Below, one piece after another: positions 23,165 through 36,410 of a stretch of DNA of 64,000 nt. Each line of letters begins with the position of its first letter. The first letter of the stretch is position 1. The notes beneath the pieces are model-generated. The model was not told the origin of the DNA. It saw only the letters and a program-made list of their open reading frames with translations, and did no database searches. Made by a program: the position numbers and the translations under genes. Source of the DNA: Hexactinellida sp. DTS-2022 (Eukaryota > Porifera > Hexactinellida); the NCBI GenBank assembly GCA_028753945.1, contig JAPNXP010000018.1, positions 1,954,001-2,018,000 of the forward strand, given 5' to 3'.

Positions 23165-23580
23165 TGGTACGCCGAATCAGTCAATATTACACTGAACACA
23201 ATAACGGGAAATTTACCGGGTTAATGGTACGCCGAAGAGGTTGATGGTAAGACTAAAAGGGTAAGGCACGCCAAACAGGTTAATGGTACGCCGAAGAGGT
23301 TAATGGTAAGCCTAAAAGGGTAAAGGCACGTAAACTACTTGAGGATATACTGAACAAGTTAATGGAAAATTGTACAGGTTAATGGTACGCCGAAAAGGTT
23401 AATGGTACACCAAACAGGTTAATGGTACGCCGAAGAGGTTAATGGTACGCCAAACAAGTTAATTTTACGCTAAACAGGTTAATGGTACGCCGAAAAAGTT
23501 AATCCGAAGAGGTTAATGGTACACCAAACGGGTTAATGGTACGCCAAACAGGTTAATGGTACGCCGAAGAGGTTAACCTC
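23165..23580. repeat. 20-bp tandem array (ggttaatggtacgccgaaga)
   Basis: About 15-18 copies of ggttaatggtacgccgaaga and variants (..caaaca, ..cctaaaag). Spacing varies because of partial units. The style recalls the repeat-rich ends of the two MULEs in this window, but no inverted partner array or transposase was found nearby. Confidence 0.9.
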
Positions 23581-23741
23581 TTTGTTCTCAAATGTAGCTA
23601 AACCAAATTTATTATTACTTCTATGGACGATGAGCCTACGTGTTCCAGAAGCGCTTCGAATCATGGTATGTGATATATTATATGGTGATACTGTTTCTTT
23701 TAGTATAACTGATGCATTTTATTTATTTGTATACCTTAAAC

Positions 23742-23877
23742 CAGTGGTTCCCAACCTGGGGTCCACGGACGGCTGTAGGGGGTCCACAGGATGTATTACG
23801 GACAATGAGAGGGGGTCCACAGAATGTCAAATATTTACTATAGGGGGTCCACGGTTGAAAAAGGTTGGGAATCGCTG
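23742..23877. mobile_element. hAT miniature element (136 bp)
   Basis: The ends are cagtggttcccaacctgg and ggttgggaatcgctg. The exact 8-bp TSD ccttaaac lies at 23734-23741 and 23878-23885. Three internal gggggtccac motifs are present. The ends resemble those of the autonomous hAT at 319-8750. Confidence 0.93.
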
Positions 23878-24086
23878 CCTTAAACCGACGATTCCTATTG
23901 CTAAATTTACGAATCGTCACATCTCATCAACACTAAGAAGTTTGAGGATTTCTTACTTTTCGAAATATTTACCATACACTCACTATTCACTCCAATTATA
24001 TCCGCAATGATTAAACTTTATCAGTGTGGTTAATTGAAAGGTTCAGCATAAATTGGATAGAATTTCCTCTAAATTTGACGAGGACT

Positions 24087-24928
24087 GTTGCATGAGAAAT
24101 TGACCCCCATGAGAAAATGACCCCCCTATTCATATGAACCATGGATACCGTTTAGGGGGTCATTTTCTCACGGGGGTCATTTCATTATGCAAGCCCCGTG
24201 AGAAAATGACCCCCTCATAAATTTCCGCATTGTCATTTCAATAGTGTAAAGACTACTTGAACAAAACAATGATGCAGTGACAATTATACAAAATGACTAG
24301 ACAACAATGTTAACTTGGTAATCCCATATTGCTACCCAGGTTTTCTACCAAATACTTGGAACTAATATTGAAGCTCTAACTCTTATTTGTCATTAAAATG
24401 ACTAATTTCGAATAAGGCTAAATAAAGTTTACTCAAAAAATACTCTTATTTATCATATCACTAGTATACCAACAAATATAAATACAGTAGAGCCTCTGAA
24501 CAACGGACACCTTGGGACCGGAACCGTTGTCCGTTATTTAGAGGTTGTCCGCTATTTAGAGGTTGCTTTTCTATTAAACATATGCTAAATAAATAAATCC
24601 GTGCCACGAGGGTTGTCCGTTATTTAGAGGTTGTCCGCTATTTGGAGTGTCCGTTATGGGAGGCTCCACTGTAGTACATTGCCAGAAGAAGTATTCAGTT
24701 AATTAACATAGTTGGCAAGTCATTTTGTATAATTGTCACTACATCATTGTTTTGTTCAAGTAGTCTATATATTATTGCAATGACAATGCGGAAATTTATG
24801 GGGGGTCATTTTCTCACGGGGCTTGCATAATGAAATGACCCCCGTGAGAAAATGACCCCCTAAACGGTATCCATGGTTCATATGAATAGGGGGGTCATTT
24901 TCTCATGGGGGTCAATTTCTCATGCAAC
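24087..24928. mobile_element. foldback element with terminal inverted repeats of about 220 bp
   Basis: The arms are about 24087-24318 and 24697-24928 and are almost perfect inverses. They start gttgcatgagaaattgaccc and contain repeated tgagaaaatgaccccc words. A direct repeat aggact (24081-24086 and 24929-24934) may be a 6-bp TSD. The loop holds a pogo-like miniature element. No protein is encoded. Confidence 0.88.
24485..24671. mobile_element. pogo/Tigger-like miniature element (187 bp)
   Basis: The ends cagtagagcctc and gaggctccactg are flanked by TA on both sides, as expected for the Tc1/mariner-pogo group. The interior has repeats of gttgtccgttatttagagg. It sits in the loop of the foldback and is therefore younger than it. 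Confidence 0.85.
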
Positions 24929-24934
24929 AGGACT

Positions 24935-25780
24935 ATGCGATAGTTTTTGAGATAAGCTTCGCTTTCTCACTTCTTAAGATAATTGCATCTCCAATACAAT
25001 TTAAGTCTCTTTTATTATTTTATTCAGTTTGTAAACTAGTGTCTATTCTTTCTAATAGTCCACCAGTGGTTAAATGGCCCAATGTGGACTATTAGAGAAG
25101 TGAACAATTACAGAGAACACACATTAATACATCTCTTTAAATTTTCAAATTGCAAATTTAAAATTTAATCAGGAATTTGATTCACAAGCACCTTATTAGA
25201 AATGTTTCAGATAACTTAAGGGATGTGTATACCACAAACACTACCCAAACTACTCAATCAATTGACTTGAAATTTTCTGTATGTATTTGTACGACAGAGA
25301 TGTTACCAAAACTGCAATAGAGTTTCTTCTAACTTACTTAGTAATTTTGTTTTCAAATTTTCAAGTGAGTTGGCGCTGCATTATTTCTGGATCAAAACTT
25401 GTCATTACGGTGTTTTTAATGTGGAAATGGCTCATTTGTCAGCCAAATGAAAAAGTAATAAAAGCAGAATTTTATATAGGTAAAATACATTACTCAGTTG
25501 TATAAACCTTAGACAGAAAATTGACCTAAATTTGAGATTTACAGATCAATAGTATATAGGTTTTATCTATTAGTGTAAAAACGCCTATTACTTTGTCGTC
25601 CCTATTGAGATCTATCCAAAACCGTTAGTTTTCGAATATCCGACTAGTGAGTGGTTCAGATTATATTTAATGTGGCGAGCAAATTTTGGTTTGGAGATTT
25701 TGAAGGAATTAGGGGCTAAATCTGGGGGGATTTTCCCAAAAAGTCATTATTTGGACTAATGTAGCACATAACGTTATCAC
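24935..25780. other. unassigned DNA with one hairpin
   Basis: No gene supported. At 25051-25096 a hairpin pairs tctaatagtccac with gtggactattaga around a 20-nt loop. The same hairpin occurs in opposite orientation at 60549-60596. Confidence 0.5.
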
Positions 25781-25787
25781 TAAGTAC

Positions 25788-26010
25788 AGTTGAAACCGTG
25801 TTATTCTAACACAGTGGTATTCTAGCTATCGTTTTTTTCTAACGAATTTCTACTGCACTAATTATTTAATTCGTTATTATACTTAATTTCTATCGGTTTT
25901 TTCTAACTCGGGTTATTCTAACTTATCGGTTTATCCTAACTATTTGTAATGTAATAAATTCCAACTTGATTAATATTTTCCATTGATTTATTCTAACTAC
26001 ATTAAATTGG
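25788..26010. repeat. relic of a Tigger-like element
   Basis: It starts cagttgaaaccgtgttattc and holds repeated ttattctaact words. The segment attccaacttgattaatatt also occurs at 62335-62355, within a relic that ends in the inverse motif gtttcgactata. Both may be halves of one old pogo-like family. Confidence 0.4.
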
Positions 26011-26219
26011 AATAACATTGTATGAATTGTTCGAAAATAGCTACTCAATTCGACGATATTCCATTTCTTTAGTGGAACGAAATTTTAACGATAGCAGAGA
26101 CTTTGAATTGCCTGCTTTAATTAAAGATTGCCGAAATATTTCTGAGGTAAAAAATGTTCAGAAAAATGAACAATTTTCTTGCTTATATCGTCGAATTTCG
26201 AATTTTGAAAGGTGATTTA

Positions 26220-29200
26220 CTTGTTGGTTTACAATGTACCATTTCGGCTATTTGCGGTTAACATCGTATTTTTTAAGACATGTTCTGATATTTAAGCTAA
26301 TTTATTTAGGAGCAAGAAAATACACAATTCATTATCTTATTTGCTTGCTCACTTTATTGGCTTAGTGAGCAGTTGTTTTGGTATAAGTATCGTCTTTCCA
26401 TTAATATTATTTTCTCAAAATTTAGTAAAATTTAATGATACTCATACCACCTTGATCATGCTCCCAACGTCTTACCAGCTCTACCCCGAGTTAATATTTT
26501 GACTTTATTATTTATGAATAGCATTACTACACGACCTTGTGATCAATTCTCGTTTTTTTTTATGCTAATGATAGTGTTGGTTTGACCGTTTTACAGTTTA
26601 TATCTTTGTTATCATTTATACCGATAGTATTCTGTATACTTATATCATTATTTATATAATTTAGAAAAGACAAGTGTTTCACTTAAAATGAATATTGGAA
26701 ACTAAGCTTTATCTTTAGCCTTCTCTACACATTTATCGCTATATATTTATTAGTCCATACTTTTGATTTACGTTCTCTCTCTGTACATCATGATGTCTCT
26801 CTCTGTATATTATTTTTGTATTTATCTATTAGATTCTTTACCTGTCAGTTCTTCTCCCTCTTCTATCCCTGGTCCACCTAACAGTTCGTTTATATTTTCT
26901 AATGTATTTATATTCATTTGTATGCTATTGTTATTCAATTATTTCCATCCTATTGTTTCCAATATAATTTGACTGTACGGAATAAAATTGTCAAATTGTC
27001 CACGATTTTGTAAATTCGCGATATGAAACTTTTTTTCCAAATTCCTTTCAATAGAGCCCAGATATGCCTCCTTGGAAACAAAAAATACCATTTACTGTGA
27101 TGGACCAAATATTGTGTTCATACGGTTCATATTACAATCCTCCATAATTTGTTTTATTGGGAGCATGCAGCTTGTTCATAATAATAACCTTCATAATAAG
27201 CAAACTAAATTTGGTTGAACAATACTGTACTAAGCAGGTACGCTTTACCCTGAAGTTTTTTTATACAATTTCTTCAAAAGGAAATTTATTTTGGCAAAAT
27301 CTATGTATGTCATTGCCCAATGTACGTGATAACCGGGTCGATGCTAACCTGGTTGAATTCTATTCAAAATATATAATGAAGTGGATACCGGTTGAAAGAA
27401 TACCTGTTATAAGAAGTAAGAACATCTCGAATATAATAACGATCTTCTGGAAACGTTTTTCTTATCTACTGTATTATTTATACCGGTTATAAGAATCTTC
27501 AATTTGTCTTGATAATGTAATTTACATATATTATTTACACTCAATTGTGTTTGTTTGTCCGGTTTGTAGTATTATAATACCTTAGTAGTAGTATAGTAGT
27601 AATGCGAAATAGATAAACACTATTCACGATTTCGGGAATATCCAGCCTTCTATAGATAAATACACAACTACCCTCGGATATTCGAGTATGCTGAGTCCGA
27701 AATGAAAATGTCAACAACATGTGATGAATATTTGTTGTTATTTATTTGTCTAAATTAAACAAATTTAGAAATTTTCCATAGAAATATGGTTTCAATGGTT
27801 ACATTGGGGTAATCGTAGATGCCAATTCCGAATATGATATTGTCCACAACATGATGTTTATTAATGTATGAAGGATGAAAATACTCAAATCGAATAGTCT
27901 CGGTATAATTTCTCCCACTAGAGGGATGCAGACTACATATTCAAGTGCGAACAACTTGGATGGCGAGAGCCAGTGGTGCAATTTAATAAAGTAAATATAG
28001 TGCCATATCAACAATCAATTAACAGTCAATCTACATTAGGTACAGGCTCGGCAGAAGGAAATTTTTATAGATCAGGCCAATCCTGGTGAAGTGGGATGGA
28101 AGGGGGATTTGAGAAGTTTCTTGAACCAAAGAGGCTCAAACACGATTTCAGCAGTTCTTGCTGCCTTTTAAGCAACGAAATTTCTCAAATTTTATAATTT
28201 TGTTTAGGATGGTTGTAACTAGTTTTTGAAATGTTTGGTGGTATTGGCGTGGAAGCTGCATAAAGGTTGGACGGACATGCGAGCCAAGCGAGCGGAAACA
28301 AACCTGGAGATGGTCACGCTAGCCGTGCGAGCGAAAATTGTATTCTAATAATGTTTTAGTTCCCTCAAGGGCCCTAGGGCCTAGGCCACACTAGTCCGCC
28401 CCTGGCTACGCCACTCTAGATGTATGAGCTTATATCACAGAAAATGTAAAATGTACTTATGCTTGGACCGTGATTTCCATCGATTGCTAATTTACCACGG
28501 GTATTGAATTGAAGAGAAGTTATTCATACTCGAGGAATGTAGCGCTTATTGTATAATTCCTCATAATCTGGTCATTGGAAAGTTCAACTGGAAAGTTCAA
28601 AGTTCAATAATTGGTAGAAATCTGATTATGGATCATTAGAAGCTCATTTGTTCGTAGAGAAACATATCCAAATCCGCTAAAATCCGTTTAGAGATTTTTT
28701 AAAGCGGATTAGATTTCGGCAATTTTAGTGAGCCGCCGACAATCTCTTTGCTGGTATCTATCTCAAATCCACTCTAGTTGACTTTTTATCGTCATATTCG
28801 AATTTATCGATTAATTTCCAGTAATTTGATGTGTTACCTGACCATATTTTCCATATTAACTCAAGAATATCTCAGGAATGTGAAACATTCCATTCTTAAT
28901 CTTGTCTTAACTCTATCGAGCGACCTTTTCTCCGACTCCGCTAGCTAGTTGTGTCCAGCTATATGGGTATTTAACCATTTAAATTGGCTATCACAATTTT
29001 CCAGGACCGGGCTCAGCCCCCAATTTTTTAACTATTTCTTTGCTTATTTTTTGTAGATACATAGAGTTATCGTCGATTCATTTGAAAATAATATAAATCT
29101 TTTGCTTTGACATATCATACAATGTAGTTACTGTTTTTTGCTGAGTTGTTGAGGAAAATTATTATTTCGCACAGTCCATTATCTACACCTTGTGATTAAC

Positions 29201-30795
29201 CACAGAAAGTTAGTTCGTTTGGATGGAAATATGCGATTTTCTATTAACTGTGAACCTATGTAATCAGTTTGGATTGTGTCAAAGTTATACAGTGGCTTAG
29301 CACCAGGAAATAGCAGAATATTTCATGGGAATAAGTATACTTCTAACTCCTTTTAGATCAAAGCTAGAAAATATTTTAACTTTCATTCAAAATTGCAATT
29401 CTATCGAACCCATCCTAGCTCTATTAAGTTATCATCAATTATATACTTTATAGTTCCATTTGCTGTTTTGAGAAATCTAAATTCTGACATATTTCACTCC
29501 CTGCTTTTACAGTGTATACGCTGTCTGTGTTTATTCTAACTTGTACATTATGAGTATGCTTATTATTTATTTTGGTTCAGATTCAAAGCTACTCTTCTAG
29601 ATTTTAATTTAAAAGGTGGATGTAAAATCATTGTCATAAATAGTGTAAAATTACCAAAATGGAAATTTCAAGTTAAGGGGAAAAAAATACACAAAAGTTC
29701 GCTTAGAAAATTGTATACATCGTTGTTCAGCATTGTTAAAATTAATTATGAAAATCTTAGCTTCCGAAACAGACCGCAACTTTAAATACTTAGTGGATTC
29801 CATTGTCACTTTGTGTTGCTATGAAAATGCAAAAGCTAATTATTCGTTACTATTCAGTAGTATACCTAGTGATTACGCCAATTTATAGCAGATATTGTAT
29901 AATAAGAACAACTGAGCACTAAAAGATAATTTCATCTATCACAATACCGAACTATGAACTCATCTTGGTTTTGTACAATTCGGAGACAATTTAGTTTGAT
30001 GTACAAGAAACAGCTATGCTAGAAAATGCGATCTGAGTTTTCTATGAGTTCTAATACACATGATAATTACATTTAATAATCATCTACCCCTTTACATGAA
30101 TGTATTCTATGATCAGTGGCGTTTCTAGTGGGGGGGGGGGGGGGGCAATCGTACCCTTGTTTTAGCTTCCCCCCCCCCACTTTTTAGGATATATACTTAA
30201 CTAACTAAATCAATCATCCAACACAATGCGAGTCATGCGACACATTTGTGTCTCTAAATCCCAACTTTTACTCTCTGCAACAATTTAGCCCCAATGATCC
30301 GATACTTGCCAATCTATTTAAGTCATCTTCCTATACGGGGCACAAAGGGGAGACACGGACGTTTATGATTCTGGATAAAAAAATATAATTTTTTATTTTT
30401 TTGTATTTATTTTTTTATATTACGAGTGAGCATTAAAAAAAAAATTTTAACTTCAATTTTTTCGAAATTAAATTTAAAACTTTTGATACATGTTTGTGAC
30501 TATTGGGACGTTTCTTATGCCAAAATATTTCAAAAAAATATCAACATTCCTATGAGATATAGCTTGGCAAAGTTGAAGATGTGTTTACTTCAGATTATAT
30601 ATTTGTAATAAAATCGAGTGAACAAGCATAAGTGTGCTACTGTCCTATATTCATCTATTTGGTGATAATTGGATAATGGTTTATTATAAGTTTGCCTTCC
30701 CGATTTGTCTTCACCATTATCATTTATATACAGGCTAGTTTTAATATATGCAAAACTCTAAATTTTTATTTACTGCTATTTCAACAAAGACAACT
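26220..30795. other. unassigned AT-rich DNA
   Basis: No supported gene or complete element in 4.5 kb. Fragments seen are a hAT-like end at about 28380-28430 (gcccctggctacgccactct) preceded by a GC-rich stretch with gcgagccaagcgagcgg, and a solo CAGTGGCGT end with G and C homopolymers at 30117-30180. The open frames here lack codon bias or recognisable motifs. Confidence 0.4.
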
Positions 30796-30806
30796 GATGT
30801 TTTAAT

Positions 30807-31163
30807 CAGGGTTGCCGTGGGTATGGCAATTCCCATGGGGATCCCCATACCCATGGGAATGGGATGGGAATCAGATTTTCCCCTGTGGGGATCCCCATAG
30901 GAATGCTGTGGGAATCCCCATGGGATATTCGAATAAGGTTTCATTAGGTCATCCTTAATTAATATAGGCTTTACTATTGATACAAATCTGCTTTAGTAAT
31001 TAAATTGGTTTTTATGTATACGTATGTATATTATACTACCTTATGGGATTCCCATGGGAATTCCCACAGGATTCCTATTGGGATTCCCATGGGGATTCCC
31101 ACAGGATTCCTATGGGAATGGGATGGGAATGGGAACGGAAATTCCATTCCCACGGCAACCCTG
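30807..31163. mobile_element. hAT miniature element, CAGGGTTGCCGTGGG family (357 bp)
   Basis: The ends are cagggttgccgtggg and cccacggcaaccctg. The exact 8-bp TSD gttttaat lies at 30799-30806 and 31164-31171, which assigns the family to hAT. The interior is made of gggaatcccatgg words, as in 19253-19564. Confidence 0.93.
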
Positions 31164-31334
31164 GTTTTAATACACAATACCTCACAGATAATATCTATTA
31201 CAGAATAAACATATAATATTAACTTTGGTATGTAAAATAAGTGTATTTGATGACAGAAGTGGAGAGAGACAGAGAGAGAGAGTTTATGATTCTCTTGTTT
31301 GAAGATGTATATCGCGAATTTGGTTGCCGTAGAT

Positions 31335-31705
31335 TAGACCTCTACGCGGGGCGGGTTAATAAATGTGGGTTGCGGAACCGGCAACCCGCGGGTTCTTGCT
31401 GGTCAAAGGATCTGATTATTTGCGGGACTGACGGGTTCGGGTCACGGATTTTTTTGCGGGTTGGTGTGGGTTGGTTGCAAGAGAATTACTTTGGAGAGGA
31501 ATTTGGAGTCACTGAATCAAGTATATTGCTATTTTAATTGAGCACCATCTAGGTTTCGAATTACTATAATACTCAACGTAATATCTGCGAATATTATGTT
31601 GACCGCGGGTTGCGGGTTGGTTATTGTGGGTTAGATGCGGTTTGCTTGGGTTATAACACTGTGTTTTTCGGGGCGGGACCCGCATACGACCCGCGAAGAG
31701 GTCTA
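31335..31705. mobile_element. GC-rich miniature element, TAGACCTCT ends (371 bp)
   Basis: The ends tagacctctacgcgggg and ccgcgaagaggtcta are inverted. The flanks ccgtagat and gtgtagat match at six of eight bases, suggesting a mutated 8-bp TSD (hAT-like). The interior repeats gcgggttg / cgggtt words. Confidence 0.65.
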
Positions 31706-31968
31706 GTGTAGATTTGAGGGTCTAGTATCTTGTTTGGAGGAAAATTTATCAATCTATACCAAGTCTCATTGTTTTAGTAGATAATCATAGGTTGGCTATC
31801 TTTAATGCTGTCTATAGATGATAATGATAATGCGTGGGTGTGTGTTGTTTCCAAAATATTCCAATCTGAAGATTAACGATTTTAAGGTGGTGCATTATTC
31901 AATATTATTAATGCAATTAGTTATAAAGATATCTTTTTGCGTTTGAAGCTTTACTGGTACGTATTAAC

Positions 31969-32315
31969 ATAAAGAGAACTATTCTTGTATATTCAGGATT
32001 GAGAAAGATTGGTGATTGATGGAAAGGGTTTTTGATGAGATGAATAGTTTGAAGAATAATCCATCTTTTTGTAATAGATGAACTACAACCTGTGCAGGTG
32101 TTTAACAGAAAGAGAACTATTATATTACGGATTGAGGAGAATTGTTGATTGATGGAATAGTTTTGCATGAGGTGAACAGTTTGAAGAAAATCAATGTTGT
32201 TTATAGTAAATGAACTACAAGCTGTGCATGTGCTTAACAGAAAGAGAACTATTATATTAAGGATTGAGGAGAATTGTTGATTGATGAAAAGGGTTTTTGA
32301 TAAGATGGAGGCCGG
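31969..32315. repeat. 134-bp tandem repeat, three units
   Basis: Units start at about 31969, 32104 and 32238 (aacagaaagagaactatt) and contain gaggagaattgttgattgat. The third unit is cut by the Transib-type element at 32321. Confidence 0.8.
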
Positions 32316-32320
32316 CTGAA

Positions 32321-33439
32321 CACAGTGGGCATTTTCAGGGGTGTAAAGGGAAATAGGAAAACTATGCTAGATAGACTCTAATGAAGTATTATTGACATAT
32401 AGGTTATCGGTAGCTGCAAACCGAATGGCAATATCAAAAACGATATATGTAGTCTCCTAACAGTAGTTTTGGACGATCAATGATAAATTCATGCTTTATT
32501 ATATTTTTGGTTTTGTAACAATCATATATTAATCACCCATGATTATTGATAATACATCTTAAACTTGGGTAAAAATAATTGGAATGTTAGTCTTATCCCA
32601 GGTATTCTATATCGCATTGAATTTATAGAAGGGTAGATGGATGCTGAGTGTAACTATCGCAGGTGCAATTACTCTTAGGAAACCCTAGATAGTTTTAGAT
32701 AGCATAGTTGTATAATATGGAACATTGCTAGCGCCTAAATTTCTTCCGGATCTCATAAAATTATCTTACTGAAATTCAAAAGCATGGATGAATTCCTAAT
32801 TTGGTTGCTGATTGAGAGATTTGACTTTAAAAATTCATAAACTGCTTTGTTATTTGAATAAATAGTGGATAAATTAAATATATATTATAGGAATTTTCAG
32901 AGGGGACAATGGTAAATTCAAAAAATATGTAGAGGGGGGGGCTTGGGGGGGTCTAATATTTAGGATATATCAAGTCAATAAGTATTTAGACTAATTAGAA
33001 TCAATGAAATAACTGACCATTATGGACCACCCAAAGTTTTTGAACTGAATGTGAAAATTATTTAGTGTCCGATCTTATGAAAATCTTTCTTGATAATCTG
33101 GCAACTTCAGACTCAAAACTCGTTTCAAATTTATCTTAACTGATATCATATTGACTAGAAACACTAGTAAGATAAACTGCTATTGCGCATCAGATTAGCA
33201 TACACTAGAGTATAGTTATGGTGAATTCAATTTCAATGTTTTCCTAACCACAACATTCTGTTTTGAAAATGAGTATTACGCTACTCATTCCTTTTCACAG
33301 TAGTCATTGTCATTGCATTGTTAAACTTTAAAAATTGAGTTTTAGAGGTTTTAGGTTATGCTGAATCCAAAAAAAAGTATAAGTAATAGATTTGACAATG
33401 TTATAAAGTTACACTATTTCCCCTGTTTTGCCCACTGTG
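32321..33439. mobile_element. non-autonomous Transib-type element (1,119 bp)
   Basis: The ends are CACAGTGGGCATTTTCAGGG (32321) and, at 33439, the inverse of CACAGTGGGCAAAACAGGGG. The exact 5-bp TSD ctgaa lies at 32316-32320 and 33440-33444. The terminal heptamer and first ten bases equal those of the RAG1-like element at 2725-5851. No transposase frame is present, so it would need help in trans. A block gggaaatag lies 10 bp further from the heptamer at the left end than at the right. Confidence 0.92.
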
Positions 33440-33748
33440 CTGAAATCCTTCAGGTAGCATTAGATCAGTATTACATTCCAATTAAATAAACTTCCTTAAC
33501 TTTAATACTGAGAGAGAATAGTTGATTTGAATTACCTAATTTAATTGATGCCTATCTAACGTCATGCCAAAAATCAGTGCCTTTGTATAGAGTATATTAG
33601 TGCATAAATTACGTAAATAACAAATATAATAAATATCATGTCTAATAGATAAAACTTAAATATATTTTTTTTAATTTTTTCTCTTATGTACTTTTTATAG
33701 ATACATTTCTATTTTTTTAATTTTTTGTGTATTTTTATTTTTATACTA

Positions 33749-35677
33749 TTAACTTGATAAATTATCAGATGTAATATGATGATATAATTCCAATATCGGT
33801 TCGTAATGGTCCCCGGTATGCTTAATATAGCACGATCCTGCTTCATTAGCTGGAGGGGTACTCATTATATCACTCAAATTAGCACCCTGACCCGAATAAA
33901 CCATCCACTTATTTCCCATTTCTGTAGAATTCACCCTAATATCTGTTTTTAATAATAAAGCTATTGAAAATAATTCAATTTCCCCACCCCATGTTCTGTC
34001 TAAATGCATTTTCGATTTAGTTATATAATATTTTGCGCTGCGAAATGTAAGTGGGAATTTATTTTGAATGAACTTCAAACATATTTGGCTCAACTCTCCT
34101 ATAATATAATTTATAATAATAATACGTATTTTGTGATTATAGGCTATGCTACCAGTAGTTAAATATGAAAGAGTTGAAAATAAACATTTTCCATCACCGG
34201 GAATTTTGAATGTTACTGAGGGAAGTAGTTTATTTAAGTTTATGTCCTTCGAACTATTGTTATCACACTTTATTTGACAACATACTACATTTACTAAAGG
34301 TAAGCCTAAATTTGGTTTTTCTGATTTGGTTATTGAGGAACATTTAAGAGTTGGATTTTTTGGGATAGTGACATTAATTGAGGTTTTGGAATTTTGAAAA
34401 TTAGATCTCTTTAATTTCGAAAAAACCCTATCTATTTGACTTGTGTTTGGATTAATGTAGCTATTTTTATTTTTTTTCCTTCTTACCCATATTTCTTTAC
34501 AATTTTGCTCGAAACTAGCCTCCTGAGTTCTTTTTTACCTTTAATTACTCTCTGACCCAATGGTTGAAATGCGAATTTAAAAGAAGCCAATCTATCTTCA
34601 ATATTTGCAAAAATGTGACGTACAAAATCACCGACTCTGATATTAATTTGTGATTTAAATATGGAGTATATTTGACTATTTTAAACCAATTTTCGACTTC
34701 TGCATTACTATCAGTTGAAATTCCGTTTACTTTTACTCTACTTAGAATGATTCCACTCCATAGAGGAAGCAATGGAAAATAATAAGTTAGCAGATATTCC
34801 AGAATTTTGGGGTAATAACATAATTTTTATTATTGGCCAATAGTTTTGTGTTGAAATTTTAGTAGTGGTCTTATGGTACAATTCTTCAAAGTATCTTCCA
34901 AAAGGAGACATTTTTCTATAGGTATCACTTTCAATATTTTCGGGGTAACCATCTAGAAAATAACTTTGGGGACTATTCATTTCGACTTCTCCCTTAACTA
35001 ATCTTTCTAAATCTGTTAAACTCTTAGTAACTTGAGGTGACATTAATTCAGTAGTGAGCAAAGTACACAAAGATTCAAAAACGAGAATTATTTCTTCAAT
35101 ATTGCTACTTTTACCATAGTACCGAATGCATGCAGTACTAAGCGTTTTACCTTTTTGTCTATTTTATAATTATTATCTAATTTATAGCTAATTCGATGCA
35201 TAATATGTGCCGAACAGAGATGTAAAACAGGTGTTATAGTTGACTTAGTACTAGTTTTATTGTTTATAATTTCCCGACATTAAGTTAAATATAAAGCTAT
35301 ACTCAGTTTATTAAATGCTAAACATGTGCTATGCATTATGGCCCAACTATAGTCCATTTCAATTTGGTCAATGCGCAAATCCTTATGTAGAACTACCTTA
35401 CAAGTTAATACCCACTTATTCAAAAAATGGGTGATCTCGGCAGTTCCATGATCACTACTGATCATTTCTGCAACAGGCACAGGGCTAGTACAGTATACAG
35501 GGTGTTGCAATGTAAGAACATAATAATAAATAGGTTTCCTACACGTTGGTGGTCTTTTGATAAGGGAACCAGTTGCATCTATATTAAGAACGATGTTGTC
35601 ATGTTTGAATAATTTGAATACTTCAATATGTCTTTTTGCATATAAATGGATTATAATGGCTCTTTTACGATATATTG
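33749..35677 (-). pseudogene. old OTU-transposase gene, C-terminal part
   Basis: This is the third piece of a decayed minus-strand gene homologous to 45776-48964. It begins at the MULE TSD (35677) with HLYAKRHIEVFKLFKHD. It keeps NIDATGSLIKR (first catalytic Asp region), VPVAEMISSDHGTAEITHFL, QIEMDYSWAIMHS (second Asp region), LPLWSGIILSRV and NAEVENWFKIVK (Glu region). It ends with the OTU C-terminal motif GDHYEPIL. Stops and frameshifts split it into at least four frames (35720-35280, 35070-34738, 34772-34545, 34093-33749). The OTU Cys motif region, about 34150-34250, retains coding resemblance but is out of frame. Identity to the younger copy looks like roughly half the residues, so it is another subfamily. 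Confidence 0.88.
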
Positions 35678-35683
35678 GGGATA

Positions 35684-35902
35684 CGGACAGTTCGCTACAC
35701 GGACAGTTTGCTACGGACACTTCGCTACAGGACAGTTCGCTACATGGACAGTTCGCTACACGGACACTTCGCTACACGGACAGTTGGCTACAGGACACTT
35801 CGCTACAGGACAGTTCGCTACACGGACAGTTCGCTACATGGACACTTCGCTACAGGACACTTCGCTAAAGGGACAGTTCGCTACACGGACAGTTCCGTTC
35901 GC
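35684..35902. repeat. 16-bp subterminal array, left end of large MULE
   Basis: About 13 units of ggacagttcgctacac, with shortened 14-bp variants (ggacacttcgctaca). The array is cut by a miniature element at 35903 and resumes for two units at 36317-36345. Spurious open frames arise because three 16-bp units make 48 bp, a multiple of three. Confidence 0.92.
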
Positions 35903-36316
35903 ATATCTGCCAACCGATTTGAATAATATCCCTGTACAGGGCTCCAATTTTCCCCTGTACATTGGCCAAAATCCCTCAGTACACCTCCCAAATTTTTCTC
36001 GCTCGCTCGTCCAGGGATTTACTATAGACACATATCAAAATTAACACTTTGGAAAGGAGAAAGCATTGAATTATATACTGTACAGTGAATCCCTGTACTC
36101 TTGAATAAATATATAAACCAGTTATGCCTTATGTGGTCAATGCAGAATATACTATCATCACTGTAGACATTTTTAGGCATTATTTTACTCATAATTAGTA
36201 TATTAAAAATTCCCTGTATAAATGGAATAAATCCCTGTACGCCTGTACAGAACAGCCAAAATGGTTAAAATACCTGTACGTACTGTACAGGGAATTCCTG
36301 TACGGTTGGCAGGTAT
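35903..36316. mobile_element. hAT-like miniature element in the MULE end array (414 bp)
   Basis: The ends atatctgccaacc and ggttggcaggtat are inverted. The flanking octamers ccgttcgc and gagttcgc match at six of eight positions. The interior repeats ccctgtaca / tgtacaggg. A related end fragment (aacagccaaaatg, tggttggcatgt) is at 59107-59163. Confidence 0.65.
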
Positions 36317-36410
36317 GAGTTCGCTACACAGACAGTTCGCTAAATCGTTGCATAAAATCTATTATTACAAACAGTAATTACTTGTAGCTAAATACGTTAC
36401 ATTTGCTAGT

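Noticed and set aside
27157-27492. 111-codon open frame
   Set aside because: No recognisable motif, Lys/Phe/Ile-rich as expected of AT-rich DNA, and parts resemble ttattctaac-type Tigger relics.
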